This document shows positions 50,297 to 58,462 of a stretch of DNA of 64,000 nt, in pieces. The notes beneath the pieces were generated by a model. It was not told where the DNA came from. It saw only the letters and a list, made by a program, of their open reading frames with translations, and made no database searches. The position numbers were made by a program, and so were the translations under genes. The stretch's first letter is position 1, and every line of letters begins with the position of its first letter. The stretch lies in assembly GCF_014196195.1 (NCBI RefSeq), contig NZ_JACIDF010000005.1, positions 124,001-188,000 on the forward strand, given 5' to 3'. This DNA is from Anoxybacteroides rupiense (lineage in GTDB: Bacteria > Bacillota > Bacilli > Bacillales > Anoxybacillaceae).

Positions 50297-51136
50297 ATGG
50301 TCATGATGATGAACCTCACGTTTATACGTGAAATGGTCAAGCGGTTTCGGGAAGATGAAGTCTCTCGTCTTTCAGCTGAGTTAGCTTATTTTTTCCTTCT
50401 TTCTCTTTTTCCTTTTCTGATTTTTTTATTTACATTGATGGCGTATTTGCCAATCGAGCATGAGGACGTTTTATCGGTTGTTCGCCAATATGCCCCGAAG
50501 GAAGCGATGGACCTTATCGAAGCAAATATTCATTATGTTATGAATCACCAAAATGGCAAGCTGTTGTCATTCGGAATTATAGGAGCTGTCTGGTCTGCTT
50601 CGAATGGTATTGACGCTATTGTTCGTGCGTTTAATCGTGCTTATGATGTGCAAGAAAGCCGTTCCTTTATCGCGGCTAGAGGCGTGTCCATTTTGCTGAC
50701 ATTTGGAATGATGCTTGTGATTGTAGTGGCTCTAGTATTGCCCGTTTTTGGGAAAACGATCGGGCTTTTTTTATCCTCCATGCTCGGCATTTCGGGTATC
50801 TTTTTAATGATTTGGAGCGCGTTTCGCTGGATTGTCAGCTTCCTTATTTTGTTCGGTGTGTTTACTTCGCTGTATTATTTTGCTCCGAATAAGCAATTAC
50901 ATTATAAGCAAGTGATGGCAGGTGCCATGTTTGCTACCATTGGCTGGATTGTTACATCTCTCGCTTTTTCTTATTACGTAGAGAGTTTTTCTAGTTATAC
51001 ATCTATGTATGGGAGCCTTGGGGGCATTATTATTTTAATGATTTGGTTTTATTTATCCGGAATGATCATTGTGTTGGGTGGAGAATTGAATGCGGTTTTG
51101 GAATGCCAACGAGAAGGAAGGAAACGGGAACGGTAG
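50297..51136 (+). CDS. yfkH: YihY/UPF0761 (BrkB-like) membrane protein, YfkH
   Basis: 279 residues with about six hydrophobic segments. The family N-terminus DEVSRLSAELAYFFLLSLFP and the segments WSASNGIDAIVRAFNRAYDV and YGSLGGIIILMIWFYLSGMI are present. Formerly called ribonuclease BN by mistake; its true function is unknown. ATG 50297 lies 3 bases after AAGGGAG, so ATG 50303 is also possible. Confidence 0.92.
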   Translation: MVMMMNLTFIREMVKRFREDEVSRLSAELAYFFLLSLFPFLIFLFTLMAYLPIEHEDVLSVVRQYAPKEAMDLIEANIHYVMNHQNGKLLSFGIIGAVWSASNGIDAIVRAFNRAYDVQESRSFIAARGVSILLTFGMMLVIVVALVLPVFGKTIGLFLSSMLGISGIFLMIWSAFRWIVSFLILFGVFTSLYYFAPNKQLHYKQVMAGAMFATIGWIVTSLAFSYYVESFSSYTSMYGSLGGIIILMIWFYLSGMIIVLGGELNAVLECQREGRKRER

Positions 51137-51214
51137 AGCGCAATTCCCTTTTATAAACTGCGATTGGAGCGGGGATGATAACCATTGTATCCGGTTAGTT
51201 AAGGAGGAATCATC

Positions 51215-51319
51215 ATGACAAAGCATACTAAAAAAGATGGCGGCACGAAACAAAAAGGAAAAAACCGGCCAAAGCATAAAACAAGCAGCAGTGCAAACGG
51301 ACAAAATGGATACCATTAA
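51215..51319 (+). CDS. Small basic protein of 34 residues
   Basis: MTKHTKKDGGTKQKGKNRPK followed by HKTSSSANGQNGYH. A strong ribosome site, AAGGAGGAATCATC, lies before ATG 51215, and a terminator follows the stop. Very lysine-rich and without hydrophobic core, like small acid-soluble spore proteins, but I cannot match it to a named one. The ribosome site and terminator are the main evidence that it is real. Confidence 0.6.
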   Translation: MTKHTKKDGGTKQKGKNRPKHKTSSSANGQNGYH

Positions 51320-51329
51320 ATAAAAAAAG

Positions 51330-51361
51330 AAAAGGGCTGTCGTCAAGGCAGCCCTTTATTC
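51330..51361. terminator. Bidirectional terminator
   Basis: AAAGGGCTG (51331-51339) pairs with CAGCCCTTT (51349-51357). A-rich sequence on the left and T-rich on the right make it work for the plus-strand small gene and the convergent BH0509-type gene. Confidence 0.85.
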
Positions 51362-51502
51362 AGCGAGTTCCTCGTAGTGATAATAGGTTTGATTATAAAT
51401 GTGTTCAATTTCCGCATCTGTCATGTATAAAAGCTGTTCTTTTGTGAATCCTTTAACTTTTTCAATAAACTCAATCATATTTTTCCGTTCGGCTCTGCTC
51501 AT
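51356..51502 (-). CDS. BH0509 family small protein
   Basis: 48 residues starting MSRAERKNMIEFIEKVKGFT, with the family pattern QLLYMTDAEIEHIYNQTY. GGGAGAGGAAG precedes ATG 51502. The stop lies within the shared terminator. Function unknown. Confidence 0.8.
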   Translation of the reverse strand: MSRAERKNMIEFIEKVKGFTKEQLLYMTDAEIEHIYNQTYYHYEELAE

Positions 51503-51644
51503 TCTTCCTCTCCCTTTCATACTGTTTTAAAACAGGGTTTATTTTTGTTGTTTGTATTATATAACAGAATGGAGAGAAGGTCAATATATTTTTATGTCTT
51601 CTCATGATGAATCTTCTTCAGTCAAGGAGACAGAACAGGTTGGT

Positions 51645-51690
51645 GATAAAAAAAGGAGATCAATGATCTGCGGTCTCCCTGATCTCCTTT
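51645..51690 (-). terminator. Terminator overlapping the end of the MFS gene
   Basis: On the minus strand GGAGATCA (51687-51680) pairs with TGATCTCC (51662-51655), followed by seven T residues. The MFS stop codon (51662-51660) lies in the descending arm. Confidence 0.85.
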
Positions 51691-52814
51691 GGTTTATTGT
51701 ATGCAAGGATAAGAAAAATGAGGAACAAAAGGGTGCTGACAGTGACAAAAAAGCTGCCTCCTTGTTTGTATTGGATGATGACTCCAAGTGAAAAAGGCCC
51801 CACCATGCTTCCCACGCTGTAAAGGATGCCAGATAATAAATTTCCGGCTGGAAGCAGTGTTTTTGGGAGCAAATCGGCCATATAGGTAATGCCAAGCGAA
51901 AAGAGCGAACCAACGAACATCCCAGCCACAAAAAAGCAGGCAAAAAGACCAAGAGGTGAATTCGTAAAAAACTGAGCGCTGATAAAGCTCAAACTCCCAA
52001 GAAGCACAGCTGTGATAAGGACTGTTTTGCGGCCCAAGCGATCGCTAAAAATGCCGAGCGGTAATTGAAATAGGATGCTTCCAATTGAAAAAGCTGGCAA
52101 AATAAAGGAGATATGTTCGACCGAAATGTGCTCTCGTAGCGCATAAACAGGGAAAATGCCATGAATGGCAGCCTCTAGGAAACCATAGGCAAACGGAAGC
52201 GATAATGCCGTCCAAGCATATTTCCATGTTTGTGTGAAACGGCGCAGTCCACTGGATTTTTCCGAAGCATCGTTGACTTCAGGATGCGCATTTTTGAGCG
52301 AAAAAACAGTAAGCCATCCTGCAAAGCTCAATAAGGAAGATAAAAGAAACGGCAGCGCCTCGTGAATCTCAACAAGCGATGCAAGCATCGGGCCAACGGC
52401 AAAACCAATTCCGAAAAATAAGCCATATAACGATAAATTGCGCCCGCGGCGTTGTGTCGGCGAAAAATCAGTAATCCATGTTTGAGTCGCAAAGTGAAGC
52501 ATATGATCGCCGATCCCAATGAACAAGCGTAATACAAACCAAAATAAAAATGAATGCCATAGTGGAAATAAAAGGAGAGACAATAGTACAATAAAACCAC
52601 CAAGCATAATCATGGGCCGATATCCATATTTTCGCAATGGCTTTTCGAGAAACGGAGAAATCAGCAACACACCTATATACATGGCAGTAGCGTGCATGCC
52701 GTTAACGGAAGAAGAAAATCCGTGCTTTTCCATAATAATAGATAACAAAGGAAGCAGCATGCCTTGCGATAATCCGGAAATAGAAACAATGCTGACTAGA
52801 ATCCAAAGTCGCAT
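51660..52814 (-). CDS. yfkF: MFS transporter (YfkF-like)
   Basis: Major facilitator of 384 residues with 12 hydrophobic segments. Family marks: RLFIGIGDHMLHFATQTWIT in the fifth segment region, SPTQRRGRNLSLYGLFFGIG, and the loop motif GIFSDRLGRKTVLI. Substrate unknown; drug-efflux type is the usual guess. Position between YfkH and ChaA fits B. subtilis yfkF. Confidence 0.88.
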   Translation of the reverse strand: MRLWILVSIVSISGLSQGMLLPLLSIIMEKHGFSSSVNGMHATAMYIGVLLISPFLEKPLRKYGYRPMIMLGGFIVLLSLLLFPLWHSFLFWFVLRLFIGIGDHMLHFATQTWITDFSPTQRRGRNLSLYGLFFGIGFAVGPMLASLVEIHEALPFLLSSLLSFAGWLTVFSLKNAHPEVNDASEKSSGLRRFTQTWKYAWTALSLPFAYGFLEAAIHGIFPVYALREHISVEHISFILPAFSIGSILFQLPLGIFSDRLGRKTVLITAVLLGSLSFISAQFFTNSPLGLFACFFVAGMFVGSLFSLGITYMADLLPKTLLPAGNLLSGILYSVGSMVGPFSLGVIIQYKQGGSFFVTVSTLLFLIFLILAYNKPKEIRETADH

Positions 52815-52903
52815 AATGAAACCCCTCGTTTGCTAAAAAGTACGTCGATTATCATGGTACATAGCTTTTGGATGGAAAACAAGAAAAAAGAGGTGAGCAA
52901 TCT

Positions 52904-53287
52904 ATGGAATTTGTGATGAAGGAAGTGGGGTTTTACACGAATCTTGAATATGGAGATTTACATGTAGCTGGAGATGAAGCTTACGGTTTCCGTCCTTATC
53001 AGCTGCTTGTTTCTTCCATTGCTGTTTGCAGCGGCGGAGTATTGAGAAAAATTTTAGAAAAGAAACGATTGCATATAGAGGACATAAAAATTCGGGCTGA
53101 TGTGGCACGTAATGAAAAGGAAGCGAACCGTGTGGAAGCCATCCATCTCCATTTTATGATTAAAGGCAGCGATTTAGATGAGAGGCAAGTGGCGAAATCT
53201 TTGGAAATCGCCAGAAAAAACTGTCCAATGGTTCAATCGGTGGAAGGCTGCATCCGTATTACGGAAACATTTGAGCTTATTCCATAG
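52904..53287 (+). CDS. OsmC family protein
   Basis: 127 residues of the OsmC/Ohr fold, thiol peroxidases that reduce organic hydroperoxides. The two cysteines are in IAVCSGGVLRKIL and RKNCPMVQSVEGCI; RPYQLLVSSIAVC is the usual helix. ATG 52904 follows GAGGTGA. It sits 21 bases before chaA and is probably co-transcribed. Whether it is a peroxidase or one of the less studied YhfA-like proteins cannot be told. Confidence 0.85.
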   Translation: MEFVMKEVGFYTNLEYGDLHVAGDEAYGFRPYQLLVSSIAVCSGGVLRKILEKKRLHIEDIKIRADVARNEKEANRVEAIHLHFMIKGSDLDERQVAKSLEIARKNCPMVQSVEGCIRITETFELIP

Positions 53288-53308
53288 TGGAAAGGTTGGG
53301 TGCAAAAG

Positions 53309-54361
53309 ATGAATAAAATATTTGCGCTAATGGTGTTTGTCGGGGTACCGCTATCAGTGATTGGAGGACTTCTCCATTGGCCTTCAGTGATGATGTTTTT
53401 GATTTATTGCCTTACGATCATTGCGTTAGCGAGTTATATGGGCCGGGCGACGGAGAGCTTGGCCATTGTGACAGGTCCGCGTATTGGTGGACTGCTAAAT
53501 GCAACGTTTGGCAATGCGGTGGAGTTGATTATCTCGGTTTTTGCATTGAAAGCGGGACTGGTGGAAGTAGTACTAGCTTCCTTAACAGGCTCGGTATTAG
53601 GCAATCTGTTATTGGTTGCGGGGTTATCGTTTTTTGTGGGGGGACTCAAGTATAAGCGTCAAGAGTTTAATGTGTATGATGCCCGTCATAACGCAGGGTT
53701 GCTAACATTTGCTATTTTAGTGGCGTTTGTGATCCCGGAAGTATTTTCGACGAATATGTCGCAAACGAAAACCTTATCGCTAAGCATTGGTATTTCCGTC
53801 ATTATGATTATTCTTTATTTGGCCGCTCTGTACTTTAAGCTGGTGACGCATCGCGGCGTCTATCAGCAAAAATCGGACGAAGCAGAGCATCATGAAGAGC
53901 CGGAATGGGGCAAAGGAAAAGCGATTACGATTTTAGCTCTCGCTACTGTAGCGGTTGCTTACATATCGGAAAGGCTTGTTCATACATTTGAAACAGTGGC
54001 TGAATCGTTTGGCTGGAGCGAGCTGTTTATCGGAATCATCATCGTTGCGATTGTCGGAAATGCGGCAGAGCATGCTTCTGCCATCATTATGGCGTATAAA
54101 AACAAAATGAATGTGGCAGTTGAAATTGCTATTGGGTCTACACTGCAAATCGCCATGTTTGTCGCTCCCGTGCTTGTTCTTATTTCTCTGTGCTTCCCGA
54201 CAAGCATGCCGCTTGTTTTTTCGCTTCCTGAATTGGCGGCGATGGCTACATCTGTATTGCTGATTATCGTTCTTTCAAATGACGGAGACACCAACTGGTT
54301 TGAAGGAGCTACGCTTTTGGCTGCTTATATTATTATGGGAATCGGCTTTTACTTGTTGTAA
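53309..54361 (+). CDS. chaA: Calcium/proton exchanger ChaA (YfkE)
   Basis: CaCA-family antiporter moving Ca2+ out for protons. 350 residues, as in B. subtilis (351). The two alpha-repeat signatures are GPRIGGLLNATFGNAVELII and IVAIVGNAAEHASAIIMAYK, each with the key glutamate. About 11 hydrophobic segments. ATG 53309 is chosen over the GTG at 53300 on family length. A strong terminator follows the stop. Confidence 0.95.
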   Translation: MNKIFALMVFVGVPLSVIGGLLHWPSVMMFLIYCLTIIALASYMGRATESLAIVTGPRIGGLLNATFGNAVELIISVFALKAGLVEVVLASLTGSVLGNLLLVAGLSFFVGGLKYKRQEFNVYDARHNAGLLTFAILVAFVIPEVFSTNMSQTKTLSLSIGISVIMIILYLAALYFKLVTHRGVYQQKSDEAEHHEEPEWGKGKAITILALATVAVAYISERLVHTFETVAESFGWSELFIGIIIVAIVGNAAEHASAIIMAYKNKMNVAVEIAIGSTLQIAMFVAPVLVLISLCFPTSMPLVFSLPELAAMATSVLLIIVLSNDGDTNWFEGATLLAAYIIMGIGFYLL

Positions 54362-54393
54362 AAAAAAGACTCTGCGTTTGCAGAGTCTTTTTT
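54361..54393 (+). terminator. Terminator after chaA
   Basis: AAAAAAAGACTCTGC (54361-54375) pairs with GCAGAGTCTTTTTT (54380-54393) around a tight loop. Confidence 0.95.
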
Positions 54394-54589
54394 CGCTTGT
54401 CCTAATCGACCAAGCGATGGCGGTATTGCATCAATAGGAGGAAAAACAGCACATCTATGAGATAGTATATCATATTATTTGAATATTTTTAACATTAAAA
54501 TGAATAATAATAAATTTTTTTAGGATGGATAAACGTTCTTTTTTTGAAAAAAATAACGAAGAAAGCAGCAATGGAAAGGAGTTGGTGCA

Positions 54590-55378
54590 ATGAAAAAGTG
54601 GATCATTAGTTGTGTAATGAGCGTTCTAATGATATATTCGCCTATTTTAGCCCACGCCGCTGCATTGAAACAAGTGCTGGGCAATTCCGCTGTCGATATA
54701 TCAAAGGAAAATACGTATCCGAATTCGACGCAGGATTTGCCTTATTTACAGCCGAGCTCTCTCGCTAAACAATTGCTTCAATCTGCCAATGTTAAAATTG
54801 AAAATCCAGAACTGATTCGTTTATTAAATGAATCATCAATATCAAGCACTCCATTCTCTATTGGATATCGAGCAACGATTTATTTGGGTCAATGGCCGCT
54901 TAACTATCAATCGCTAGAGACCTCAACAAACTGGGAATATCAAAAGGTGAATACAAACTTTTTGGATAACCGCGGCGGCAAAGCAGCGCAAAAGCTGCAT
55001 TATAGACAAGAAATGCAAAAGCAAATTCGCGGCGGATTAACAGCGCAAGTTCCAAGCGAGGAAGCGGTCAAAAAGATGATGTTGCTAACGGCAATGAAAA
55101 AAACCAGCTTGCCATTGTCATTTAGTACGGTGATCGGCATCGGAACGAAAAAAGACCAGTCGTATCAAGTGCCAGCGAAGAAAATGGGCTACTTATATGC
55201 ATATGCTCCAGCGGTGAATGAAAAAGGAAAGGTCACATATGGAGAAGTATATATTGTCCTCAAAGGAAACAAGAAAAAAATCATGGTAAAAAATGTGACG
55301 ACACAAGGAATCGGTGCCTGGATTCCAGTCCAGGACCGCCTCTCTTTTTCTTATGTGATCAGCGATCAACCAAGATAA
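54590..55378 (+). CDS. yfkD: YfkD-like secreted protein
   Basis: 262 residues with a signal peptide (1 to about 23, ending AHAA) and no further membrane segment. Matches the YfkD family in context (between chaA and yfkAB) and in blocks such as YRATIYLGQWPLNYQS and GIGAWIPVQDRLSFSYV. GAAAGGAGTTGG precedes ATG 54590. In B. subtilis YfkD is uncharacterised. Confidence 0.85.
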   Translation: MKKWIISCVMSVLMIYSPILAHAAALKQVLGNSAVDISKENTYPNSTQDLPYLQPSSLAKQLLQSANVKIENPELIRLLNESSISSTPFSIGYRATIYLGQWPLNYQSLETSTNWEYQKVNTNFLDNRGGKAAQKLHYRQEMQKQIRGGLTAQVPSEEAVKKMMLLTAMKKTSLPLSFSTVIGIGTKKDQSYQVPAKKMGYLYAYAPAVNEKGKVTYGEVYIVLKGNKKKIMVKNVTTQGIGAWIPVQDRLSFSYVISDQPR

Positions 55379-55412
55379 GGGGGCTTGTTCAAAAACCTTT
55401 ACAAAAGAGTGG

Positions 55413-55458
55413 ATGGGAAAATGGGTTATTTTCCCATTTGCTCTTTTTCTTTTTTCTG
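55413..55458 (+). terminator. Terminator after yfkD
   Basis: ATGGGAAAA (55413-55421) pairs with TTTTCCCAT (55429-55437), followed by TTTGCTCTTTTTC. Confidence 0.85.
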
Positions 55459-55947
55459 AAGTTCACGTGGCGGATGCCTGCAAACATGAACCGATTCCTT
55501 GGTTGGAATAGATGAGGGATCCAACTAGCTAAAAAGAGGTTTATGTCTCTTGTATGGATGGATTCGTACATCTGTTTGTTTTTGGAACATAGTAATAAGT
55601 GTCGTGTGATTTGCTCATCTCTTAATTTCAGGAAATTTCCATTTTGATAAACGGGTACTCTTTTTCAATGGTTTCCCTAAATATAAACCTCTTCCCCTTC
55701 ACTTCGTTTAGAGGTGGAAAGCTTCCCGCTGGATGTGTTAAATAGAGAAAAGAGCTCGTAATGATTGTGTTCACATATTTATCCACAAAAACCATATTGA
55801 TTTGCTGAGATTTTTCCTAGTTATACACATAATTCACAAAGATATAAATATGCTTTTTGTGAATAACTTCTCTACTCTGTGTATAGCTTCAAAGGATTTG
55901 CCGCTTCTCATGTAAATGGTTTTATTATGACAATCACGTGAACGATA
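55459..55947. other. Intergenic region with repeat copy H
   Basis: About 490 bases without a gene. Holds copy H of the hairpin repeat (55683-55730) on the minus strand. The AT-rich remainder runs into the DoxX promoter. Confidence 0.4.
55683..55730 (-). repeat. Dispersed hairpin repeat, copy H
   Basis: Minus strand: AGCGGGAAGCTTTCCACCTC then TAAACGAAGTGAAGGGGAAG and AGGTTTAT. The TCTAAACGAAG loop is identical to copy F. Ends in TTTAT instead of TTCAT. Confidence 0.6.
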
Positions 55948-55976
55948 TTGCAAATAAAGTAAAAATAAATTACACT
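55948..55976 (+). promoter_or_regulatory. Putative promoter of the DoxX gene
   Basis: TTGCAA (55948-55953) and TACACT (55971-55976) are 17 bases apart. The first Rex-type site begins about 15 bases after the -10 box. Confidence 0.5.
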
Positions 55977-55991
55977 AAAGATGTAATGGAT

Positions 55992-56009
55992 TAGTGAAAT
56001 GTTTCACAA
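55992..56009 (+). promoter_or_regulatory. Rex-type operator 1
   Basis: TAGTGAAATGTTTCACAA matches the Rex consensus TTGTGAA-N4-TTCACAA at all but one of 14 defined positions. It overlaps the expected transcription start of the DoxX gene. Confidence 0.7.
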
Positions 56010-56057
56010 ACTAATACGAAAGAACAGAACTTTATACACTTATTTTTTTGGTACGTT

Positions 56058-56075
56058 ATGTGAAATATTTCACAA
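56058..56075 (+). promoter_or_regulatory. Rex-type operator 2
   Basis: ATGTGAAATATTTCACAA matches the same consensus with one mismatch. It lies between operator 1 and the GGGAGG ribosome site, 24 bases before the start codon. Confidence 0.75.
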
Positions 56076-56098
56076 ATAAAATTTGGGAGGAATAAAAA

Positions 56099-56608
56099 AT
56101 GAGATGGTATCAGACTCCTCAAGCAGCTGTTATTTGGACCGTGATGAGAGTATGGTTGGGAATTCAGTGGTTGGAAGCAGGACTTCATAAGGTGACAGGG
56201 GAATTTGATGCGAGTGGCTTTTTACAAGGTGCTCTGGCAAAAGCGACAGGAGAAAATCCAGCTGTTCAAGGATGGTATGCTGCTTTTCTTGAAAATGTTG
56301 CGATTCCAAATGTCAAGCTATTTAATATTCTAATCCCATATGGTGAAGTGCTTGTTGGGGTAGGGTTAATCATTGGAGCGGCAACGATTCCAGCATTGCT
56401 CGCAGGAGCGTTTATGAACTTAAACTTCTTATTAGCGGGTACTGTGAGCACAAATCCCGTTTTATTAACAGCGGCAGTTATATTACTATTTGTAGGAGCA
56501 GGGGCTTACTATTTTGGAGTAGATCGATTTGCGATACCAGCTTTGAAGCAATACATTGGTCAACGTAGAACACGAACAGCTCAACAAAAACGCGCAACTG
56601 CACATTAA
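56099..56608 (+). CDS. DoxX family membrane protein
   Basis: 169 residues with four hydrophobic segments and the DoxX start MRWYQTPQAAVIWTVMRVWL with GIQWLEAGLHKVTG; related to the small subunit (DoxD) of thiosulfate:quinone oxidoreductase and to quinone-linked proteins such as CatD/MhqP. The C-terminus is basic and cytoplasmic. GGGAGG precedes ATG 56099. Two Rex-type operators in front suggest expression rises when NADH is high, for instance at low oxygen. The reaction is unknown. Confidence 0.85.
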   Translation: MRWYQTPQAAVIWTVMRVWLGIQWLEAGLHKVTGEFDASGFLQGALAKATGENPAVQGWYAAFLENVAIPNVKLFNILIPYGEVLVGVGLIIGAATIPALLAGAFMNLNFLLAGTVSTNPVLLTAAVILLFVGAGAYYFGVDRFAIPALKQYIGQRRTRTAQQKRATAH

Positions 56609-56639
56609 GGAAATGCTCTCCTCCTTAGATTGGACTCGT

Positions 56640-56870
56640 CCCAAAAGAGCGTGTCAGATGTCTGCTAATTTCAGAAGGGGGTATTGCCACTATCCTGAAT
56701 CCTGTTTGCACCTTTTCCAGTCTACCGAACAGAAATCGAGTAAACGACAGATTGCCCTTAATGTTTCCGAACGCATCTTCTATATCCACTTTACTCTTCG
56801 CATAAAGGTCTGCCTTCTGTTCGTCATTGAGGGCTACTTTTGTCTTTGATTTCATTTTAGTGGCAGACAA
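56640..56870 (-). pseudogene. C-terminal remnant of an IS1182-like transposase
   Basis: The minus strand encodes SKTKVALNDEQKADLYAKSK and then DIEDAFGNIKGNLSFTRFLF, the C-terminal end typical of IS1182-type DDE transposases (FGNIKGN...RFL..LEKV). The N-terminal catalytic part is missing, and the residues after LEKVQTGF no longer match the expected AHN motif, so the end is also degraded. A hairpin lies just upstream (56862-56893). Confidence 0.55.
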
Positions 56871-56893
56871 AGTCCTTTTCGGCTTTGTCTGCC
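56862..56893. repeat. Hairpin beside the transposase remnant
   Basis: GGCAGACAAAG (56862-56872) pairs perfectly with CTTTGTCTGCC (56883-56893). The core is shared with the hairpin at 49034-49065, suggesting a leftover insertion-sequence end or terminator. Confidence 0.5.
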
Positions 56894-56923
56894 ATTTTAC
56901 AATATCTAGGATGAATACGATGT

Positions 56924-58048
56924 TTATTTGATGATGCGCGCAGCTCTATTGGTAAAATCAACATCGCAATAATAGCTATTCTTAACAAGAACATTTGGGC
57001 CGAGGCATTGCACCGATGGACAGTGGCAATTCAGTTGTTGGGCAAGTGAAGAATCCATCCATCTTTCATAGGCCTCAAGCAGAGAGTGATGCTGGATATT
57101 GCCGAGTGATGGTTCGTCGCCGAAGTCCGTTACAATAATTTCTCCAGTAAAAATGTTGACATTTAAGCGGGACCGACCATCTGGATCGTTGCGCACAGTC
57201 ACATTTTTGCTGGCATATAGCCGTTTCAGTAAGGCGAGATCGTCTTCGTTACTGCTGCAAGGATAAAATGGCAGCGTTCCGAAGAGCATCCAGACGTTTT
57301 CATCGCGAATATCCAGCAAATAATGAATAGCTTTCCGCAGCTCATCAAGCGACAGCGCTTCTAGCGCACTGGCAAAGTCGCTCGGGTACATCGGATGCAC
57401 CTCATGCCGCTTACATTGCATTTCATGAACAATTTGATTATGAATGTTTTTTAAATGCGGCAATGTCCGTTTATTGAGCATCGTTTCGGCAGAGACGATA
57501 ACTCCCATTTGTGAAAGAGCTTTGGCGTTTTCAATCATTCGTTCAAAGTAGGCTTCGCGCTGGCGGATGTTTGGCTTTCGTTCCATCATGGCAAACCCGC
57601 CTTCAACAAAATCCTCCATTGTGCCCCAGTTATGAGAAATATGAAGCACATCTAAATATGGAATAATTTTTTCATAGCGCTCCAAATCCAGCGTTAAGTT
57701 GGAGTTGATTTGTGTCCGCACTCCGCGTTCGCGGGCATATTTCAATAATGGAACGACATACTCGTTAACCGACTTGAGCGAAAGCATCGGTTCACCGCCT
57801 GTAATACTTAACGAACGCAAATATGGAATTTCTTCCAGACGCCGGATAAGCAGATCAAGAGGCAATGCTTTAGGATCTTTCGTTTGTAATGTATAACCAA
57901 CAGCGCAATGTTCACAGCGCATATTACATAATGTGGTGGTCGTAAATTCGACATTGGTTAACTGCAATGAACCGTATTGCTGAACATCCAGATAGGCCTC
58001 CCATGGGTCAAAGGATGGGCTAATCGGTTCCAGTGTTAAACGAGCCAT
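56924..58048 (-). CDS. yfkAB: Radical SAM protein YfkAB
   Basis: 374 residues. The radical SAM cluster motif is CNMRCEHC, followed by SITGGEPML; a second cysteine motif near the C-terminus, CHCPSVQC, is the CxCxxxxC signature of the YfkAB family. This second motif probably binds another cluster, but the reaction is unknown. The gene is read against its neighbours and sits between the DoxX gene and the SE1561 gene, as yfkA does in B. subtilis. Confidence 0.93.
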   Translation of the reverse strand: MARLTLEPISPSFDPWEAYLDVQQYGSLQLTNVEFTTTTLCNMRCEHCAVGYTLQTKDPKALPLDLLIRRLEEIPYLRSLSITGGEPMLSLKSVNEYVVPLLKYARERGVRTQINSNLTLDLERYEKIIPYLDVLHISHNWGTMEDFVEGGFAMMERKPNIRQREAYFERMIENAKALSQMGVIVSAETMLNKRTLPHLKNIHNQIVHEMQCKRHEVHPMYPSDFASALEALSLDELRKAIHYLLDIRDENVWMLFGTLPFYPCSSNEDDLALLKRLYASKNVTVRNDPDGRSRLNVNIFTGEIIVTDFGDEPSLGNIQHHSLLEAYERWMDSSLAQQLNCHCPSVQCLGPNVLVKNSYYCDVDFTNRAARIIK

Positions 58049-58150
58049 ATCATTCTCCTTTACTATTTAAAGTCCATTCATCTTCATTATAGTTGATTGT
58101 CATTTCTTGAACAATCATGTACGATGAAAGGGAGAAAGGAGAGAAACGTA

Positions 58151-58333
58151 GTGGGTAATGCTGTTTATGAGAAAGAAAAACAATTGAAATATCTAGAGGA
58201 GCGTTTCAACATGCTGCTGCACATGCTTGATTCGCTAGATCCAGAGGCTGCGGATTTAGAGGATATTGATCGACTCATTGCCGTCATTGATTCGCTCGAA
58301 ATGAAATATGAACAATTCAAAAAAAGCTGGTAA
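58151..58333 (+). CDS. SE1561 family small protein (YfjT position)
   Basis: 60 residues, starting at GTG 58151 with AAAGGAG 9 bases upstream. Helical and acidic: EKEKQLKYLEERFNMLLHML with LEDIDRLIAVIDSLEMK. The SE1561 family is conserved in Bacillales but uncharacterised. Followed by a strong terminator. Confidence 0.82.
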   Translation: MGNAVYEKEKQLKYLEERFNMLLHMLDSLDPEAADLEDIDRLIAVIDSLEMKYEQFKKSW

Positions 58334-58357
58334 AAAGCCGTCATACGGCTTTTTTCT
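58333..58357 (+). terminator. Terminator after the SE1561 gene
   Basis: AAAAGCCG (58333-58340) pairs with CGGCTTTT (58346-58353) around TCATA, followed by T residues. Confidence 0.9.
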
Positions 58358-58462
58358 TTTTTCCAATGCCATCCGTTTTCATCCATCACTAAAAAGGAGT
58401 ATAATAAAAAAGAAGTCGAACGATGGATACATATGATGAACAAAGGGGAAGGGGCGTTTAGG

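Noticed and set aside
51552-51791. Plus-strand open frame overlapping the MFS gene
   Set aside because: Lies antisense to the MFS C-terminus and crosses its terminator; no support.
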